A stretch of DNA of 64,000 nt from DATATV01 sp036268615 (GCA_036268615.1 DATATV010000068.1:124001-188000), one strand, 5' to 3'. Shown: positions 7,677-16,677, counted from the stretch's first letter. A program made the numbers and translations. Notes: generated by a model from the letters alone, not told the origin.

Positions 7677-8588
7677 ATGGATGGTCTGGAAGTCCGGGAG
7701 CTGCGCTGCTTCCTCGCGGTGGCCGACGAGCTGAGCTTCACCCGGGCCGCCGAGCGACTCGGGCTGGCCCAGCCGCCGCTGTCCCGGACCATCCGCGGCA
7801 TCGAGGCCAAGCTCGGTGTCCGGTTGTTCAAGCGGTCCACCCGGAAGGTCGAACTCACCGACGCCGGCCGGCTGCTGCGCGACCAGGGGCGCCCCGCGCT
7901 GGAGTCGATGCTGGCGCTGACCAACCGGGTGCGCCGGCTGGCCGCCGTCGTACCGATCTTGTCGGTGGCCGTCCGATCCGGCGTCGACTCCGCCCCGCTG
8001 GACGAGATCATCGGCCGCTACCGCCGCACCGGCGGACTGCCCGAGGTGGACGTGCTGACGGCCGGCTGGACCCAGCAGCGGGAGATGCTGCTGGATGGGC
8101 GGGCCGATGTCGCGCTGCTCCGGTTGCCCTTCGACACCCGCGGCATCGAGGTCGAGCAGTTGACCACCGAGCCACGGATGGTCGTGCTGCCGGCCGAGCA
8201 CCCGCTCGCCGGCAACGCCGACCTCACCCAGGCCGACCTGGCCGGCGAGTCGGTGGTGGTCTGCCCGGTGGCCGACCCGGCGCTCGCCGCCTACTGGGCC
8301 GGCCGGGACGGGCCCGACCCGCACCACGGCCCGACGGTGACCGTCGGCGACCTCGACCAGGTGCTCGATGTCGTCGCCGCGGGCCAGGGAGTCGCGTTCC
8401 TGCCCGCGTCCAGCGAGTTCCGGCAGCCCCGCGAAGACCTGGTCTACCGGCTGGTGCACGACCTGACGTCGAGCACGGTCGCGATCGCCTGGCCGGAGGG
8501 CAGCCAGTCCAAGGCGATCGCCGCGTTCGTCCGTGCCGCCTGTGAGGTGGCCGATGCCGGTGCGGACAATCTGGTCGGTCTGGCCTGA
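7677..8588 (+). CDS. LysR family transcriptional regulator
   Basis: The 303-aa protein has the N-terminal LysR helix-turn-helix (about 5-64; ELSFTRAAERLGLAQPPLSR and RLFKRSTRKVELTDAG) and a C-terminal periplasmic-binding-protein-like effector domain (about 92-295). It sits in the same direction between rsmB and rpe. In the conserved actinobacterial order these genes are adjacent, so it looks like a lineage-specific insertion. With no divergent neighbour, the target is not evident. The predicted promoter makes ATG 7677 the first base of the mRNA. Confidence 0.92.
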   Translation: MDGLEVRELRCFLAVADELSFTRAAERLGLAQPPLSRTIRGIEAKLGVRLFKRSTRKVELTDAGRLLRDQGRPALESMLALTNRVRRLAAVVPILSVAVRSGVDSAPLDEIIGRYRRTGGLPEVDVLTAGWTQQREMLLDGRADVALLRLPFDTRGIEVEQLTTEPRMVVLPAEHPLAGNADLTQADLAGESVVVCPVADPALAAYWAGRDGPDPHHGPTVTVGDLDQVLDVVAAGQGVAFLPASSEFRQPREDLVYRLVHDLTSSTVAIAWPEGSQSKAIAAFVRAACEVADAGADNLVGLA

Positions 8589-8613
8589 TCGGCACGACCA
8601 AGGCTGACCTTCC

Positions 8614-8619
8614 TACACT
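8614..8619 (+). promoter_or_regulatory. Predicted -10 for a leaderless rpe/rib transcript
   Basis: TACACT is followed by six bases and the GTG of rpe at 8626. No Shine-Dalgarno sequence lies in the 37-bp gap after lysR. No FMN riboswitch fits in this space. Confidence 0.5.
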
Positions 8620-8625
8620 CACCGT

Positions 8626-9345
8626 GTGTCCAACCAGCAGTCCACGGCCGACCAGCGGGCCGTGCCGCCGCCGCCCCTGATCGCGCCGAGCATCCTGTCG
8701 GCCGACTTCGCCCACCTCGCCGACGAGATCGCCGCCGTGCGCGGCGCCGACTGGCTGCACGTGGACGTGATGGACGCGCACTTCGTGCCCAACCTGACCC
8801 TGGGTCTGCCGGTGGTCGAGGCGCTGCTGAAGGTCACCGACATCCCGGTCGACTGCCACCTGATGATCGACGACCCGGACCGCTGGGCGATCGGCTACGC
8901 CGAGGCCGGCGCGTACAACGTCACCGTGCACGTCGAGGCCGCCGCCGAGCCGGTGAAGCTGGCCAAGAACCTGCGTGCCGCCGGCGCGAAGGCCGGGCTG
9001 TCGATCAAGCCGGGCACGCCGCTGGAGCCCTACGTCGACGTGCTTGCGCACTACGACACGCTGCTGGTGATGTCGGTCGAGCCCGGCTTCGGCGGCCAGT
9101 CGTTCATCCCGGACGTGCTCGACAAGGTGCGCACCGCGCGCCGACTGGTCGACACCGGGCACCTCACGTTGCTGGTCGAGATCGACGGCGGGATCAACGC
9201 CGACACCATCGAGGCCGCGGCCGAGGCCGGCGTGGACTGCTTCGTCGCCGGTTCCGCGGTGTACGGCCAGGCCGATCCCGCGCGGGCCGTCGCCCACCTG
9301 CGCGACCGGGCCGTCGCCGCCGGTTCCGCACACCACCGGGCCTGA
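8626..9345 (+). CDS. rpe: Ribulose-phosphate 3-epimerase
   Basis: The 239-aa TIM-barrel enzyme interconverts ribulose 5-phosphate and xylulose 5-phosphate. Signatures present are APSILSADF (about 15-23), the metal-binding HVDVMDAHFVPN (about 45-56), DCHLMI, SVEPGFGGQ and EIDGGIN, plus the phosphate-binding VAGSAVYG near 205. It heads the riboflavin genes, as in other actinobacteria; ribulose 5-phosphate is also the substrate of the DHBP synthase domain of RibBA downstream. ribD starts three bases after its stop. Confidence 0.96.
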   Translation: MSNQQSTADQRAVPPPPLIAPSILSADFAHLADEIAAVRGADWLHVDVMDAHFVPNLTLGLPVVEALLKVTDIPVDCHLMIDDPDRWAIGYAEAGAYNVTVHVEAAAEPVKLAKNLRAAGAKAGLSIKPGTPLEPYVDVLAHYDTLLVMSVEPGFGGQSFIPDVLDKVRTARRLVDTGHLTLLVEIDGGINADTIEAAAEAGVDCFVAGSAVYGQADPARAVAHLRDRAVAAGSAHHRA

Positions 9346-9348
9346 CCG

Positions 9349-10395
9349 GTGCGCTCCGAGGCCGAACTCCGCACCGCGATGTCGGCCGCGCTCGCGGCGA
9401 GCGTCGAGGTGTGCGGCACCACCAGCCCGAATCCGCCGGTCGGCTGCGTGATCCTGGACGCCGCCGGTGCCGTCGTGGGCACCGGGGTGACCCAGCCACC
9501 GGGCGGCCCGCACGCCGAGGTGATGGCGCTGGCCCAGGCCGGCGCGCGGGCCCGGGGCGGCACCGCGCTGGTCACCCTGGAGCCCTGCACGCACCACGGC
9601 CGCACCCCGCCGTGCACCTCGGCGCTGCTCACCGCGGGCATCGTCGAGGTGCGCTACGCGGTGGCCGACCCGAACCCGGTCGCGGCCGGCGGCGCCAAGC
9701 TGCTCGACGCGGCCGGCGTGCGCACCGAGCCGGGACCGCTCACCGACGAGGTGGCCCGCGGCCCGCTGCGCGCCTGGCTGCACCACACTCGGACCGGCCG
9801 GCCGCACGTCACCTGGAAGTACGCCGCGAGCCTGGACGGGCGGGTGGCCGCGGCCGACGGCACCAGCCGGTGGATCAGCTCCGCGGAGTCCCGCGCCGAG
9901 GTGCACGGGCTGCGTACCCGGATCGACGCGATCATGGTCGGCCTGGGCACCGTGCTGGCCGACGACCCGCAGCTGACCGCGCGCACCGCCGACGGCAGGT
10001 CACTGCCCCGGCAGCCGCTGCGGGTGGTCGTCGGCACCGGCGACCTGCCGCCCGGCGCGCGGGTCGCCGACGACAACGCCGAGACCGTGCACCTGCGCAC
10101 CCGGGAACCGGCCGAGGTGCTCACCGCGTTGACCGAGCGCGGCATCGTGGACGTGTTGCTGGAGGGCGGGCCGCGACTGGCCGGTGCCTTCCTACATGCT
10201 GGACTCGTTGATCGGGTACTGGCCTACGTCGCCCCGATGCTGCTGGGATCGGGGCCAGCCGCACTGGCCGATGCCGGTGTGGCAACCATCACCGACGCAC
10301 ACCGGTTCACCATCGACGAGGCCACCATGAGTGGTGCGGATGTCCGGATTTCGGCCGTCCCCACCCAGCCGGACGAGTGCCGGCCGGATCACTAG
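9349..10395 (+). CDS. ribD: Bifunctional riboflavin deaminase/reductase RibD
   Basis: The 348-aa protein carries out riboflavin steps two and three. The N-terminal cytidine-deaminase-like domain (about 1-130) has the zinc site HAEVMAL with the catalytic Glu, plus PCTHHGRTPPCT supplying two Cys ligands. The C-terminal reductase domain (about 145-340) includes TWKYAASLDGRVA and LLEGGPRLAG for substrate and NADPH binding. The start is GTG 9349, three bases after rpe. Its stop lies 23 bp before ribE, a gap that contains the ribE ribosome site. Confidence 0.95.
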   Translation: MRSEAELRTAMSAALAASVEVCGTTSPNPPVGCVILDAAGAVVGTGVTQPPGGPHAEVMALAQAGARARGGTALVTLEPCTHHGRTPPCTSALLTAGIVEVRYAVADPNPVAAGGAKLLDAAGVRTEPGPLTDEVARGPLRAWLHHTRTGRPHVTWKYAASLDGRVAAADGTSRWISSAESRAEVHGLRTRIDAIMVGLGTVLADDPQLTARTADGRSLPRQPLRVVVGTGDLPPGARVADDNAETVHLRTREPAEVLTALTERGIVDVLLEGGPRLAGAFLHAGLVDRVLAYVAPMLLGSGPAALADAGVATITDAHRFTIDEATMSGADVRISAVPTQPDECRPDH

Positions 10396-10418
10396 CGGAC
10401 CGAAAGAAGGAAACACAG

Positions 10419-11045
10419 GTGTTCACCGGGATCGTGGAGGAACTCGGCGAGATCGTCGATGTCGAGCAGTTGCCCGACGCCGCCCGGCTGACCGTGTCCG
10501 GGCCGCTGGTCTCCTCGGATGCCGCGCACGGCGACTCGATCGCCGTGAACGGGGTCTGCCTGACGGTGGTGGGGGTGTCCGGCGGCACGTTCACCGTCGA
10601 CGTGGTGAACGAGACACTGCAACGGTCCAGCCTGGACAAGGCGCACGCGGGCGACCGGGTCAACCTGGAGCGCGCGATGGCCGCCGGGCAGCGGCTGGGC
10701 GGCCACATCATGCAGGGCCACGTCGACGGCACCGGCGCGCTGCTGTCCCGCGAGCCCGGCGGGCTCACCCGGTTCGCCATCCCGCCCCGGCTGGCCAGGT
10801 ACGTGGTGGAGAAGGGCTCCATCGCGGTCGACGGCATCTCGCTGACCGTGGTGTCGGTCACCGACGACCAGTTCTCGGTCGCGCTGATTCCCACCACGTT
10901 GGAAATGACAACGCTCGGGAATAGGACGGCCGGGGACATCGTCAACCTCGAGGTCGATGTGCTCGCGAAATATGTTGAGCGGTTGGCCGAGCCACACCTG
11001 CGTCGGCAGGCGGGGGAGAATGAGCGGGGAGGCGAAGACCGGTGA
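10419..11045 (+). CDS. ribE: Riboflavin synthase alpha chain
   Basis: The 208-aa protein starts with the diagnostic FTGIVEELG and contains two lumazine-binding repeats (about 1-97 and 98-190; paired motifs NGVCLTV and DGISLTV). It dismutates 6,7-dimethyl-8-ribityllumazine to riboflavin. I chose GTG 10419 because the family always begins MFTGIVE and AGAAGGA at 10404-10410 precedes it; an upstream in-frame ATG overlapping ribD is less plausible. The stop overlaps the ribBA start as GTGA. Confidence 0.96.
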   Translation: MFTGIVEELGEIVDVEQLPDAARLTVSGPLVSSDAAHGDSIAVNGVCLTVVGVSGGTFTVDVVNETLQRSSLDKAHAGDRVNLERAMAAGQRLGGHIMQGHVDGTGALLSREPGGLTRFAIPPRLARYVVEKGSIAVDGISLTVVSVTDDQFSVALIPTTLEMTTLGNRTAGDIVNLEVDVLAKYVERLAEPHLRRQAGENERGGEDR

Positions 11046-12316
11046 CTGACTTCAGCGCTGTGGAACGGGCAATCGCGGACATCGCGGCCGGTAAGGCCGT
11101 GATCGTCGTGGACGACGAGGACCGGGAGAACGAGGGCGACCTGATCTTCGCGGCGGAGATGGCCACGCCCGAACTCGTCGCGTTCACCGTCCGCTACACG
11201 TCGGGCTACCTGTGCGTGCCGCTGACCGAGGCCGACTGTGACCGCCTCGACCTGCCGCCGATGTACCACACCAACCAGGACCGGCGGGGCACCGCGTACA
11301 CCGTCACGGTGGACGCGAAGGAGGGTGTGAAGACCGGTATCTCCGCCGCCGACCGCGCGCACACGATGAACCTGCTGGCCGACGCGAAGTCCATCGCGAC
11401 CGACTTCACCCGCCCCGGGCACGTCGTTCCGTTGCGCGCCAAGGAGGGCGGCGTGCTGCGTCGCCCCGGTCACACCGAGGCCGCGGTGGACCTGGCCCGG
11501 CTGGCCGGGCTGCGTCCGGCCGGCGTGCTCTGCGAGATCGTCAGCCAGAAGGACGAGGGCGACATGGCCCGCCGGGACGAGCTGGAGGTCTTCGCCGCCG
11601 AGCACGACCTGGCCATGATCAGCATCGCCGACCTGATCGCGTACCGCAGGCGCACCGAGAGCCAGGTGCAGCGGGTGGCCGAGGCACGCATCCCCACCGC
11701 GCACGGCACCTTCCGGGCGGTCGGCTACGACAGCCTGATCGACGGCATCGAGCACATCGCGATGGTCTACGGCGACATCGGCGACGGCGAGGACCTGCTG
11801 GTCCGGGTGCACTCCGAGTGCCTGACCGGCGACGTGTTCGCCTCGCTGCGCTGTGACTGCGGCCCGCAGCTGGACGCGGCGCTGGCCGCGGTGGCCGCCG
11901 AGGGCCGGGGCGTCGTGCTCTACGTGCGTGGGCACGAGGGCCGCGGCATCGGCCTGCTGCACAAGTTGCAGGCCTACCAGCTACAGGACAACGGCCACGA
12001 CACGGTGGACGCCAACCTGGCGCTGGGCGTGCCGGCCGACGCGCGCGACTACGGCACCGGCGCGCAGATCCTGGTCGACCTGGGCATCAAGTCGATGCGA
12101 CTGCTGACCAACAACCCGGCCAAGCGGGTCGGTCTGGAAGGTTATGGCCTGCGGGTGCTGGAGCGCGTGGCGCTGCCGGCCTCGCCCAATCCGGAGAACC
12201 TGCGCTACCTGCGGACCAAGCGCGACCGGATGGGCCACGACCTGGATAATCTTGAGGAGTTCGAGCGGGCGCTGCAGGCCGGCAGCGACGGGATCGCGGG
12301 GATAGACGGAGCGTAG
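11042..12316 (+). CDS. ribBA: Bifunctional DHBP synthase / GTP cyclohydrolase II
   Basis: The 424-aa fusion makes both riboflavin precursors. The N-terminal DHBP synthase (about 1-205) has the acidic metal loop DDEDRENEGDL near 25-35 and HTEAAVDLARLAG. The C-terminal GTP cyclohydrolase II (about 206-405) has the zinc cysteines in SECLTGDVFASLRCDCG and the catalytic GHEGRGIGL. GTG 11042 overlaps ribE; ribH starts two bases after the stop. Confidence 0.97.
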   Translation: MTDFSAVERAIADIAAGKAVIVVDDEDRENEGDLIFAAEMATPELVAFTVRYTSGYLCVPLTEADCDRLDLPPMYHTNQDRRGTAYTVTVDAKEGVKTGISAADRAHTMNLLADAKSIATDFTRPGHVVPLRAKEGGVLRRPGHTEAAVDLARLAGLRPAGVLCEIVSQKDEGDMARRDELEVFAAEHDLAMISIADLIAYRRRTESQVQRVAEARIPTAHGTFRAVGYDSLIDGIEHIAMVYGDIGDGEDLLVRVHSECLTGDVFASLRCDCGPQLDAALAAVAAEGRGVVLYVRGHEGRGIGLLHKLQAYQLQDNGHDTVDANLALGVPADARDYGTGAQILVDLGIKSMRLLTNNPAKRVGLEGYGLRVLERVALPASPNPENLRYLRTKRDRMGHDLDNLEEFERALQAGSDGIAGIDGA

Positions 12317-12318
12317 GC

Positions 12319-12816
12319 ATGAGTGGCGAAGGTCGGCCGGACGATTCGGTGCCGGAATGTCCAGGACTGCGGTTGGGCATTGTCGCCACCCGCTGGCACA
12401 AGAAGATCGCGGAGGCGCTGCTGGACCGGGCGCTGGTCGCGGCCAAGCAGGGCGGCATCGAGGAGCCGACCGTCGTCCGGGTGGCCGGCTCGTTCGAGCT
12501 GCCGGTGATCGCCCAGGCGCTGGCCAAGCACCACGACGCGGTGGTCGCGATCGGGGTCGTCATCCGCGGTGGCACGCCGCACTTCGAGTACGTCTGTGAC
12601 GCGCTGACCGCCGGACTGACCAGGGTCGCCCTCGACGAGAGCACCCCGGTCGGCAACGCCGTGCTCACCTGCGACACTGAGGAGCAGGCGCTGGCCCGCG
12701 CCGGACTGCCCGACTCCACCGAGGACAAGGGCTTCGAGGCGTGTGTTGCCGCCCTGGACGCAGCGCTGACGCTGCGCGGACTGCGGCAGCCGTGGACAGA
12801 ACGAGGGTTTTCGTGA
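12319..12816 (+). CDS. ribH: 6,7-dimethyl-8-ribityllumazine synthase
   Basis: The 165-aa protein condenses the pyrimidine intermediate with DHBP, the penultimate riboflavin step, and typically assembles into pentamers or capsids. Conserved pieces include VAGSFELPVIAQ and IGVVIRGGTPHFEYV with the catalytic His. The length is normal. It closes the riboflavin block; its stop overlaps the GTG of the PH-domain protein. Confidence 0.97.
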   Translation: MSGEGRPDDSVPECPGLRLGIVATRWHKKIAEALLDRALVAAKQGGIEEPTVVRVAGSFELPVIAQALAKHHDAVVAIGVVIRGGTPHFEYVCDALTAGLTRVALDESTPVGNAVLTCDTEEQALARAGLPDSTEDKGFEACVAALDAALTLRGLRQPWTERGFS

Positions 12817-13298
12817 GCGAGTCGTCAGCAACAACCAGCCGGTCGCCGCTCGTGGTGCGGCCGCACAAGGTGCGGCGATTCGTCATTCCGGTGGCGATCG
12901 CGCTGGTTGTCGTGTTCGTCGTGGTCGCCTTTCTGCTGAAAAGCGGTTCCACCGGAGTGGAATTCGGTCTTTCCGACCGCATTTCGCTCGTCTTCGTCGG
13001 CGTCGCACTGGGCGCCTGCACGCTGGTTTTCATTCGGCCGAAGGTGCGTGCCGACGCCGAGGGTGTCGAGGTGCGCAATGTCCTTTTTGGTCAGAAAGTG
13101 TCCTGGAAGTTGATTCGTGGCGTCAGTTTTCCCGACGGTGCGCCGTGGGCCCGATTGGAACTGCCGGCCGACGAGTACATTCCGGTGGTGGCCATTCAAG
13201 CGTTGGACGGTGAGCGGGCGGTGCACGCCATTCGGGAACTTCGTGCCTGGCATCGGGATGTGACTGCCGCCGCGGGCGAGCAGCGGACGGGTTCGTGA
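12813..13298 (+). CDS. PH-domain membrane protein linked to ribH
   Basis: The 161-aa protein has a short basic N-terminus, two membrane helices (about 26-46 and 58-76) and a C-terminal bacterial PH-like domain (about 80-150; VRNVLFGQKVSWKLIRGVSF). I chose GTG 12813 because it overlaps the ribH stop as GTGA and follows CGAGGG. M. tuberculosis Rv1417, also next to ribH, has the same kind of product, so the pairing is conserved. Function is unknown; coupling to ribH and to the Rieske gene behind suggests a membrane role. Confidence 0.8.
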   Translation: MSESSATTSRSPLVVRPHKVRRFVIPVAIALVVVFVVVAFLLKSGSTGVEFGLSDRISLVFVGVALGACTLVFIRPKVRADAEGVEVRNVLFGQKVSWKLIRGVSFPDGAPWARLELPADEYIPVVAIQALDGERAVHAIRELRAWHRDVTAAAGEQRTGS

Positions 13299-13723
13299 CC
13301 GGCCGGACCGGTCCCTCTCGTCGCCAGGTCCTCTGTGGACTGTTGGTGGCCGGAATCGCGCCCGGCGCCCTCGCCGCGTGCTCGACCGCCGGGGTACGCA
13401 AGGGCGGCCCCGGTGACGCGAAGGCCGGTGCGGTGCTGGCGAAGGTCAGTGCGATCCCGGTCGGCGGCGGCGCCCTCGTCAACGCCGGCACCAACGGCCT
13501 GCTGCTCGTGGTCGCCCCGAAGGCCGGCCAGCTCAAGGCCTACAACCCGACCTGCCCGCACGCGGGCGCGATCGTCAGCCCACCGCAGAACGGCATCATC
13601 ACCTGCCCGGCGCACGGCAGCCGGTTCAACCCGGAGAACGGCGCCGTCGAACAGGGCCCGGCGCCCACCGGCCTGACCTCCGTCGGGGTGACGGTGAGCA
13701 AGGGCAACGTGCTGCTCGCCTGA
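13295..13723 (+). CDS. Exported Rieske [2Fe-2S] lipoprotein
   Basis: The 142-aa protein starts with a twin-arginine-type signal (SRRQVLCGLL) and a lipobox LAAC, predicting lipidation at Cys29 outside the membrane. The remainder is a small Rieske domain with cluster ligands in TCPHAG and ITCPAHGS. It is therefore probably a Tat-exported, membrane-anchored electron carrier. GTG 13295 overlaps the stop of the PH-domain gene, so it is coupled to the riboflavin block. The partner is unknown, and no terminal oxidase or dehydrogenase gene is adjacent. Confidence 0.88.
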   Translation: MTGRTGPSRRQVLCGLLVAGIAPGALAACSTAGVRKGGPGDAKAGAVLAKVSAIPVGGGALVNAGTNGLLLVVAPKAGQLKAYNPTCPHAGAIVSPPQNGIITCPAHGSRFNPENGAVEQGPAPTGLTSVGVTVSKGNVLLA

Positions 13724-13724
13724 G

Positions 13725-14483
13725 CTACGACCAGGTGACCCTGACCGCGTCGGACCAGCGGGCCGCCAGCTCGGCATCACCGGTCACCGTCAGCCCGTCC
13801 CACGGCCTGCGGTTCCACAGCACGGGGTAGAGCACCGCCGCCGGCCCGCTGATCGTGGTGTCCGCCGCCGTCGGCTGGTCGCTCGCGCTGATCCGCGGCC
13901 GGTCCGGGCCGAGCCGGACGAACCAGTGCCGGCCGAGGTCGGTCGCGCTGACCAGCAGGGTGCGTTCGGTCTCGCCGCGCAGTTTCCGGTTGCGCGGCAC
14001 GAAACCGGTCAGCAGTTCGTCGATGCCGTCGGCGGCGAGGTCCGGGGCGACCGGGGTGTAGCGGCCCACTGCGGCCTCGGCGTCCATCCGGTGGATGGTG
14101 GTCTCGTGCGCCTGCCGTCGGGCCCAGAACGCGGCGCTGTCCGAACCGGTGCGCATGAACGTCCAGCAGGCCAGGTCCGCCGGGGCGGCGGCCAGCGCGT
14201 CCACCAGGGCGGCGTGGCCGGCGCGGAACCAGTCGACCAACTCGTCGTCGGTGGGCAGCTCGGCCACGATGTCGTGCGAGTTGACCAGCGCGATCGGCTC
14301 GGCCCTGGCCTCCCGCACGATCGTGGTCGCCCACCGGTGCACGCCGCCGACGTGCAACAACAGATCCCGCAGCGCCCAGTCGGGGCAGGTGGGCACCCGC
14401 GCGGTCGGCGCCGTCGACCCGGCCACCTCGGCCAGCAGCGCTCCCTCGTCCCGCAGTGATGTCAGCCAGTTCTCGATCGACAT
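13725..14483 (-). CDS. Maleylpyruvate isomerase family protein (MDMPI fold)
   Basis: The 252-aa protein fits the actinobacterial TIGR03083/MDMPI family. It has a DinB-like four-helix domain with VPTCPDWALRDLLLHVGGVH at about 31-50, and a later metal-ligand HETTIHRMDAEAA region near 126-138. Family members use mycothiol or other thiols or are uncharacterised; the specific substrate here is unknown. It ends one base from the convergent Rieske gene and starts 88 bp from the divergent uvrC. Confidence 0.8.
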   Translation of the reverse strand: MSIENWLTSLRDEGALLAEVAGSTAPTARVPTCPDWALRDLLLHVGGVHRWATTIVREARAEPIALVNSHDIVAELPTDDELVDWFRAGHAALVDALAAAPADLACWTFMRTGSDSAAFWARRQAHETTIHRMDAEAAVGRYTPVAPDLAADGIDELLTGFVPRNRKLRGETERTLLVSATDLGRHWFVRLGPDRPRISASDQPTAADTTISGPAAVLYPVLWNRRPWDGLTVTGDAELAARWSDAVRVTWS

Positions 14484-14558
14484 CGGCCCAGCATCGCAGA
14501 ATCCCCCGACGGTCGCCGCCAGATGGCTCCCTGCGGCCGGCTTGTCGGCGGTGGGCCG

Positions 14559-14564
14559 TACGCT
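14559..14564 (+). promoter_or_regulatory. Predicted -10 for a leaderless uvrC transcript
   Basis: TACGCT is followed by seven bases and then the GTG of uvrC at 14572. No ribosome site is present, so transcription probably begins at or next to the start codon. Confidence 0.5.
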
Positions 14565-14571
14565 GGGTGAC

Positions 14572-16677
14572 GTGGCCGACCCGTCGACCTATCGCCCAGC
14601 GCCAGGCACTATCCCGGAAGCCCCTGGCGTGTACAAGTTTCGCGACGAGTCCGGCCGGGTGATCTATGTCGGCAAGGCGAAGAGCCTGCGCAGCCGGCTG
14701 AACTCGTACTTCGCCGACCTCGCCGGGCTGCACCCGCGTACCCGGCAGATGGTCACCACGGCGGCCCGGGTCGAGTGGACCGTCGTGTCCACCGAGGTCG
14801 AGGCGCTCCAGTTGGAATACAACTGGATCAAGGAGTTCGACCCCCGGTTCAACGTCCGCTACCGGGACGACAAGTCCTACCCGGTGCTCGCCGTCACCCT
14901 CAACGAGGACGTGCCCCGGCTCTACGTCTACCGAGGGCCGCGCCGCAAGGGCGTGCGCTACTTCGGCCCCTACGCACACGCCTGGGCCATCCGGGAAACG
15001 CTCGACCTGCTGCTCCGGGTCTTCCCGGCGCGCACCTGCTCCACCGGCGTGTTCCGCCGGCACGGCCAGATGGGCCGCCCGTGTCTGCTCGGCTACATCG
15101 GCAAGTGCTCCGCGCCCTGTGTCGGCCGGGTCAGCCAGGACGAGCACCGCAAGATCGTCGAGGACTTCTGCGACTTCCTCGCCGGCCGCACCGAGAACAT
15201 GGTGCGCAGGCTGGACCGGGAGATGCGCCAGGCCTCCGCGGAACTGGAGTTCGAGCGCGCCGCCCGGCTGCGCGACGACATCGGCGCACTGCGCCGGGCG
15301 CTGGAGAAGCAGGCCGTCGTGCTCGGTGACGGCACCGACGCCGACGTGGTCGCGTTCGCCCAGGACGAACTCGCCGCCGCCGTGCAGGTCTTCCACGTCC
15401 GCGGCGGCCGGGTGGTCGGCCAGCGCGGCTGGGTGGTGGACAAGGCCGAGGGCGCGCTGACCGACCCCGGGGCCGGCACCGGCGAGGTCGGCATCAGCGA
15501 ACTGGTCGGCCGGTTCCTCAGCCAGTTCTACGGCGAGCAGGCCGCCCTGGCCGAGCAGGCCGACGCCGGTGGCAGCCCGGTGCCGCGCGAGGTGCTCGTG
15601 CCCGAACTGCCCGAGGACGCCGAGTCGGTGTCCGAGTGGCTGTCCGACCTGCGCGGGTCGCACGTCAGCCTGCGGGTGCCGCAGCGCGGCGACAAGCGCG
15701 CCCTGATGGAGACGGTGGCGCGCAACGCCAGCGAGGCGTTCGCCCAGCACAAGCTGCGCCGGGCCGGCGACCTCACCGCGCGCTCGGCCGCGCTGCAGGA
15801 ACTCCAGGACGCGCTCGGCCTGGACTCGGCTCCGCTGCGGATCGAGTGTGTCGACGTGAGCCACGTGCAGGGCACCGACGTGGTGGCCTCGCTGGTCGTC
15901 TTCGAGGACGGCCTGGCGCGCAAGTCCGAGTACCGCCGGTTCGCCATCCGCGAGGGTGCCGAGGGCGGTGACGTCGGCTCGATCGCCGAGGTCACCCGGC
16001 GGCGGTTCTCCCGGTATCTGTCCGAGACCGAAGAGGCGGGTCCGGAGCCGACCACGAACCAACCCGAGCAGTCCGGGGAAGACCGGACCAAGGACGTCCC
16101 CACCGAACTGCCGGGAATCGATCCGCAGACCGGCCGGCCGCGCCGCTTCGCCTATCCGCCCAACCTGTACGTTGTGGACGGTGGCGCGCCGCAGGTGGCC
16201 GTCGCCTCGGACGTGCTGGCCGAGTTGGGCATCACCGACGTGGCGGTGATCGGACTGGCCAAGCGGCTGGAGGAGGTCTGGGTGCCCGGTGAGGCCGACC
16301 CGGCGATTCTGCCGCGCAGCAGCGAGGCGCTGTACCTGTTGCAGCGGGTCCGCGACGAGGCACACCGGTTCGCCATCACCTATCACCGGCAGAAGCGCGG
16401 TAAGCGGATGACCACCTCGGCCCTTGACGACGTGCCCGGGCTCGGGCAGGCCCGGAAGACCGCGCTGCTCAAGCATTTCGGCTCGGTGAAGAAACTGCGT
16501 TCGGCCACAGTGGACGAGATCGGCGAGGTGCCCGGAGTGGGCCGGCACACCGCGGAGACCGTCCACGCCGCGCTCAACAACGGCACCGCGGCGGCGAACG
16601 ACAGTGTGGCGAACGACAGTGCGGCAACCGGCCCCGTGCGGCACGAGGCCGGCCAGATCGAAGGGGGAGCACAGTGA
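14572..16677 (+). CDS. uvrC: Excinuclease ABC subunit C
   Basis: The 701-aa protein makes the two incisions in nucleotide excision repair. It has an N-terminal GIY-YIG nuclease (about 14-95; APGVYKFRDESGRVIYVGKA), a UVR motif (about 215-250) and an RNase H-like nuclease (ECVDVSHVQGTDVVAS near 425-440). A tandem helix-hairpin-helix (DVPGLGQARKTAL, EVPGVGRHTAETVH) is at about 620-665. I chose GTG 14572 because the family begins shortly before the GIY motif and a -10 lies at leaderless distance; the longer open frame upstream is antisense to the MDMPI gene. An acidic loop near 485-515 and a short repeated tail (ANDS twice) are lineage-specific. Confidence 0.96.
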   Translation: MADPSTYRPAPGTIPEAPGVYKFRDESGRVIYVGKAKSLRSRLNSYFADLAGLHPRTRQMVTTAARVEWTVVSTEVEALQLEYNWIKEFDPRFNVRYRDDKSYPVLAVTLNEDVPRLYVYRGPRRKGVRYFGPYAHAWAIRETLDLLLRVFPARTCSTGVFRRHGQMGRPCLLGYIGKCSAPCVGRVSQDEHRKIVEDFCDFLAGRTENMVRRLDREMRQASAELEFERAARLRDDIGALRRALEKQAVVLGDGTDADVVAFAQDELAAAVQVFHVRGGRVVGQRGWVVDKAEGALTDPGAGTGEVGISELVGRFLSQFYGEQAALAEQADAGGSPVPREVLVPELPEDAESVSEWLSDLRGSHVSLRVPQRGDKRALMETVARNASEAFAQHKLRRAGDLTARSAALQELQDALGLDSAPLRIECVDVSHVQGTDVVASLVVFEDGLARKSEYRRFAIREGAEGGDVGSIAEVTRRRFSRYLSETEEAGPEPTTNQPEQSGEDRTKDVPTELPGIDPQTGRPRRFAYPPNLYVVDGGAPQVAVASDVLAELGITDVAVIGLAKRLEEVWVPGEADPAILPRSSEALYLLQRVRDEAHRFAITYHRQKRGKRMTTSALDDVPGLGQARKTALLKHFGSVKKLRSATVDEIGEVPGVGRHTAETVHAALNNGTAAANDSVANDSAATGPVRHEAGQIEGGAQ

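Noticed and set aside
8589..8640. FMN riboswitch upstream of the riboflavin genes
   Set aside because: The gap before rpe is only 37 bp and contains no RFN-like conserved segments; no other gap in the rib block is long enough.
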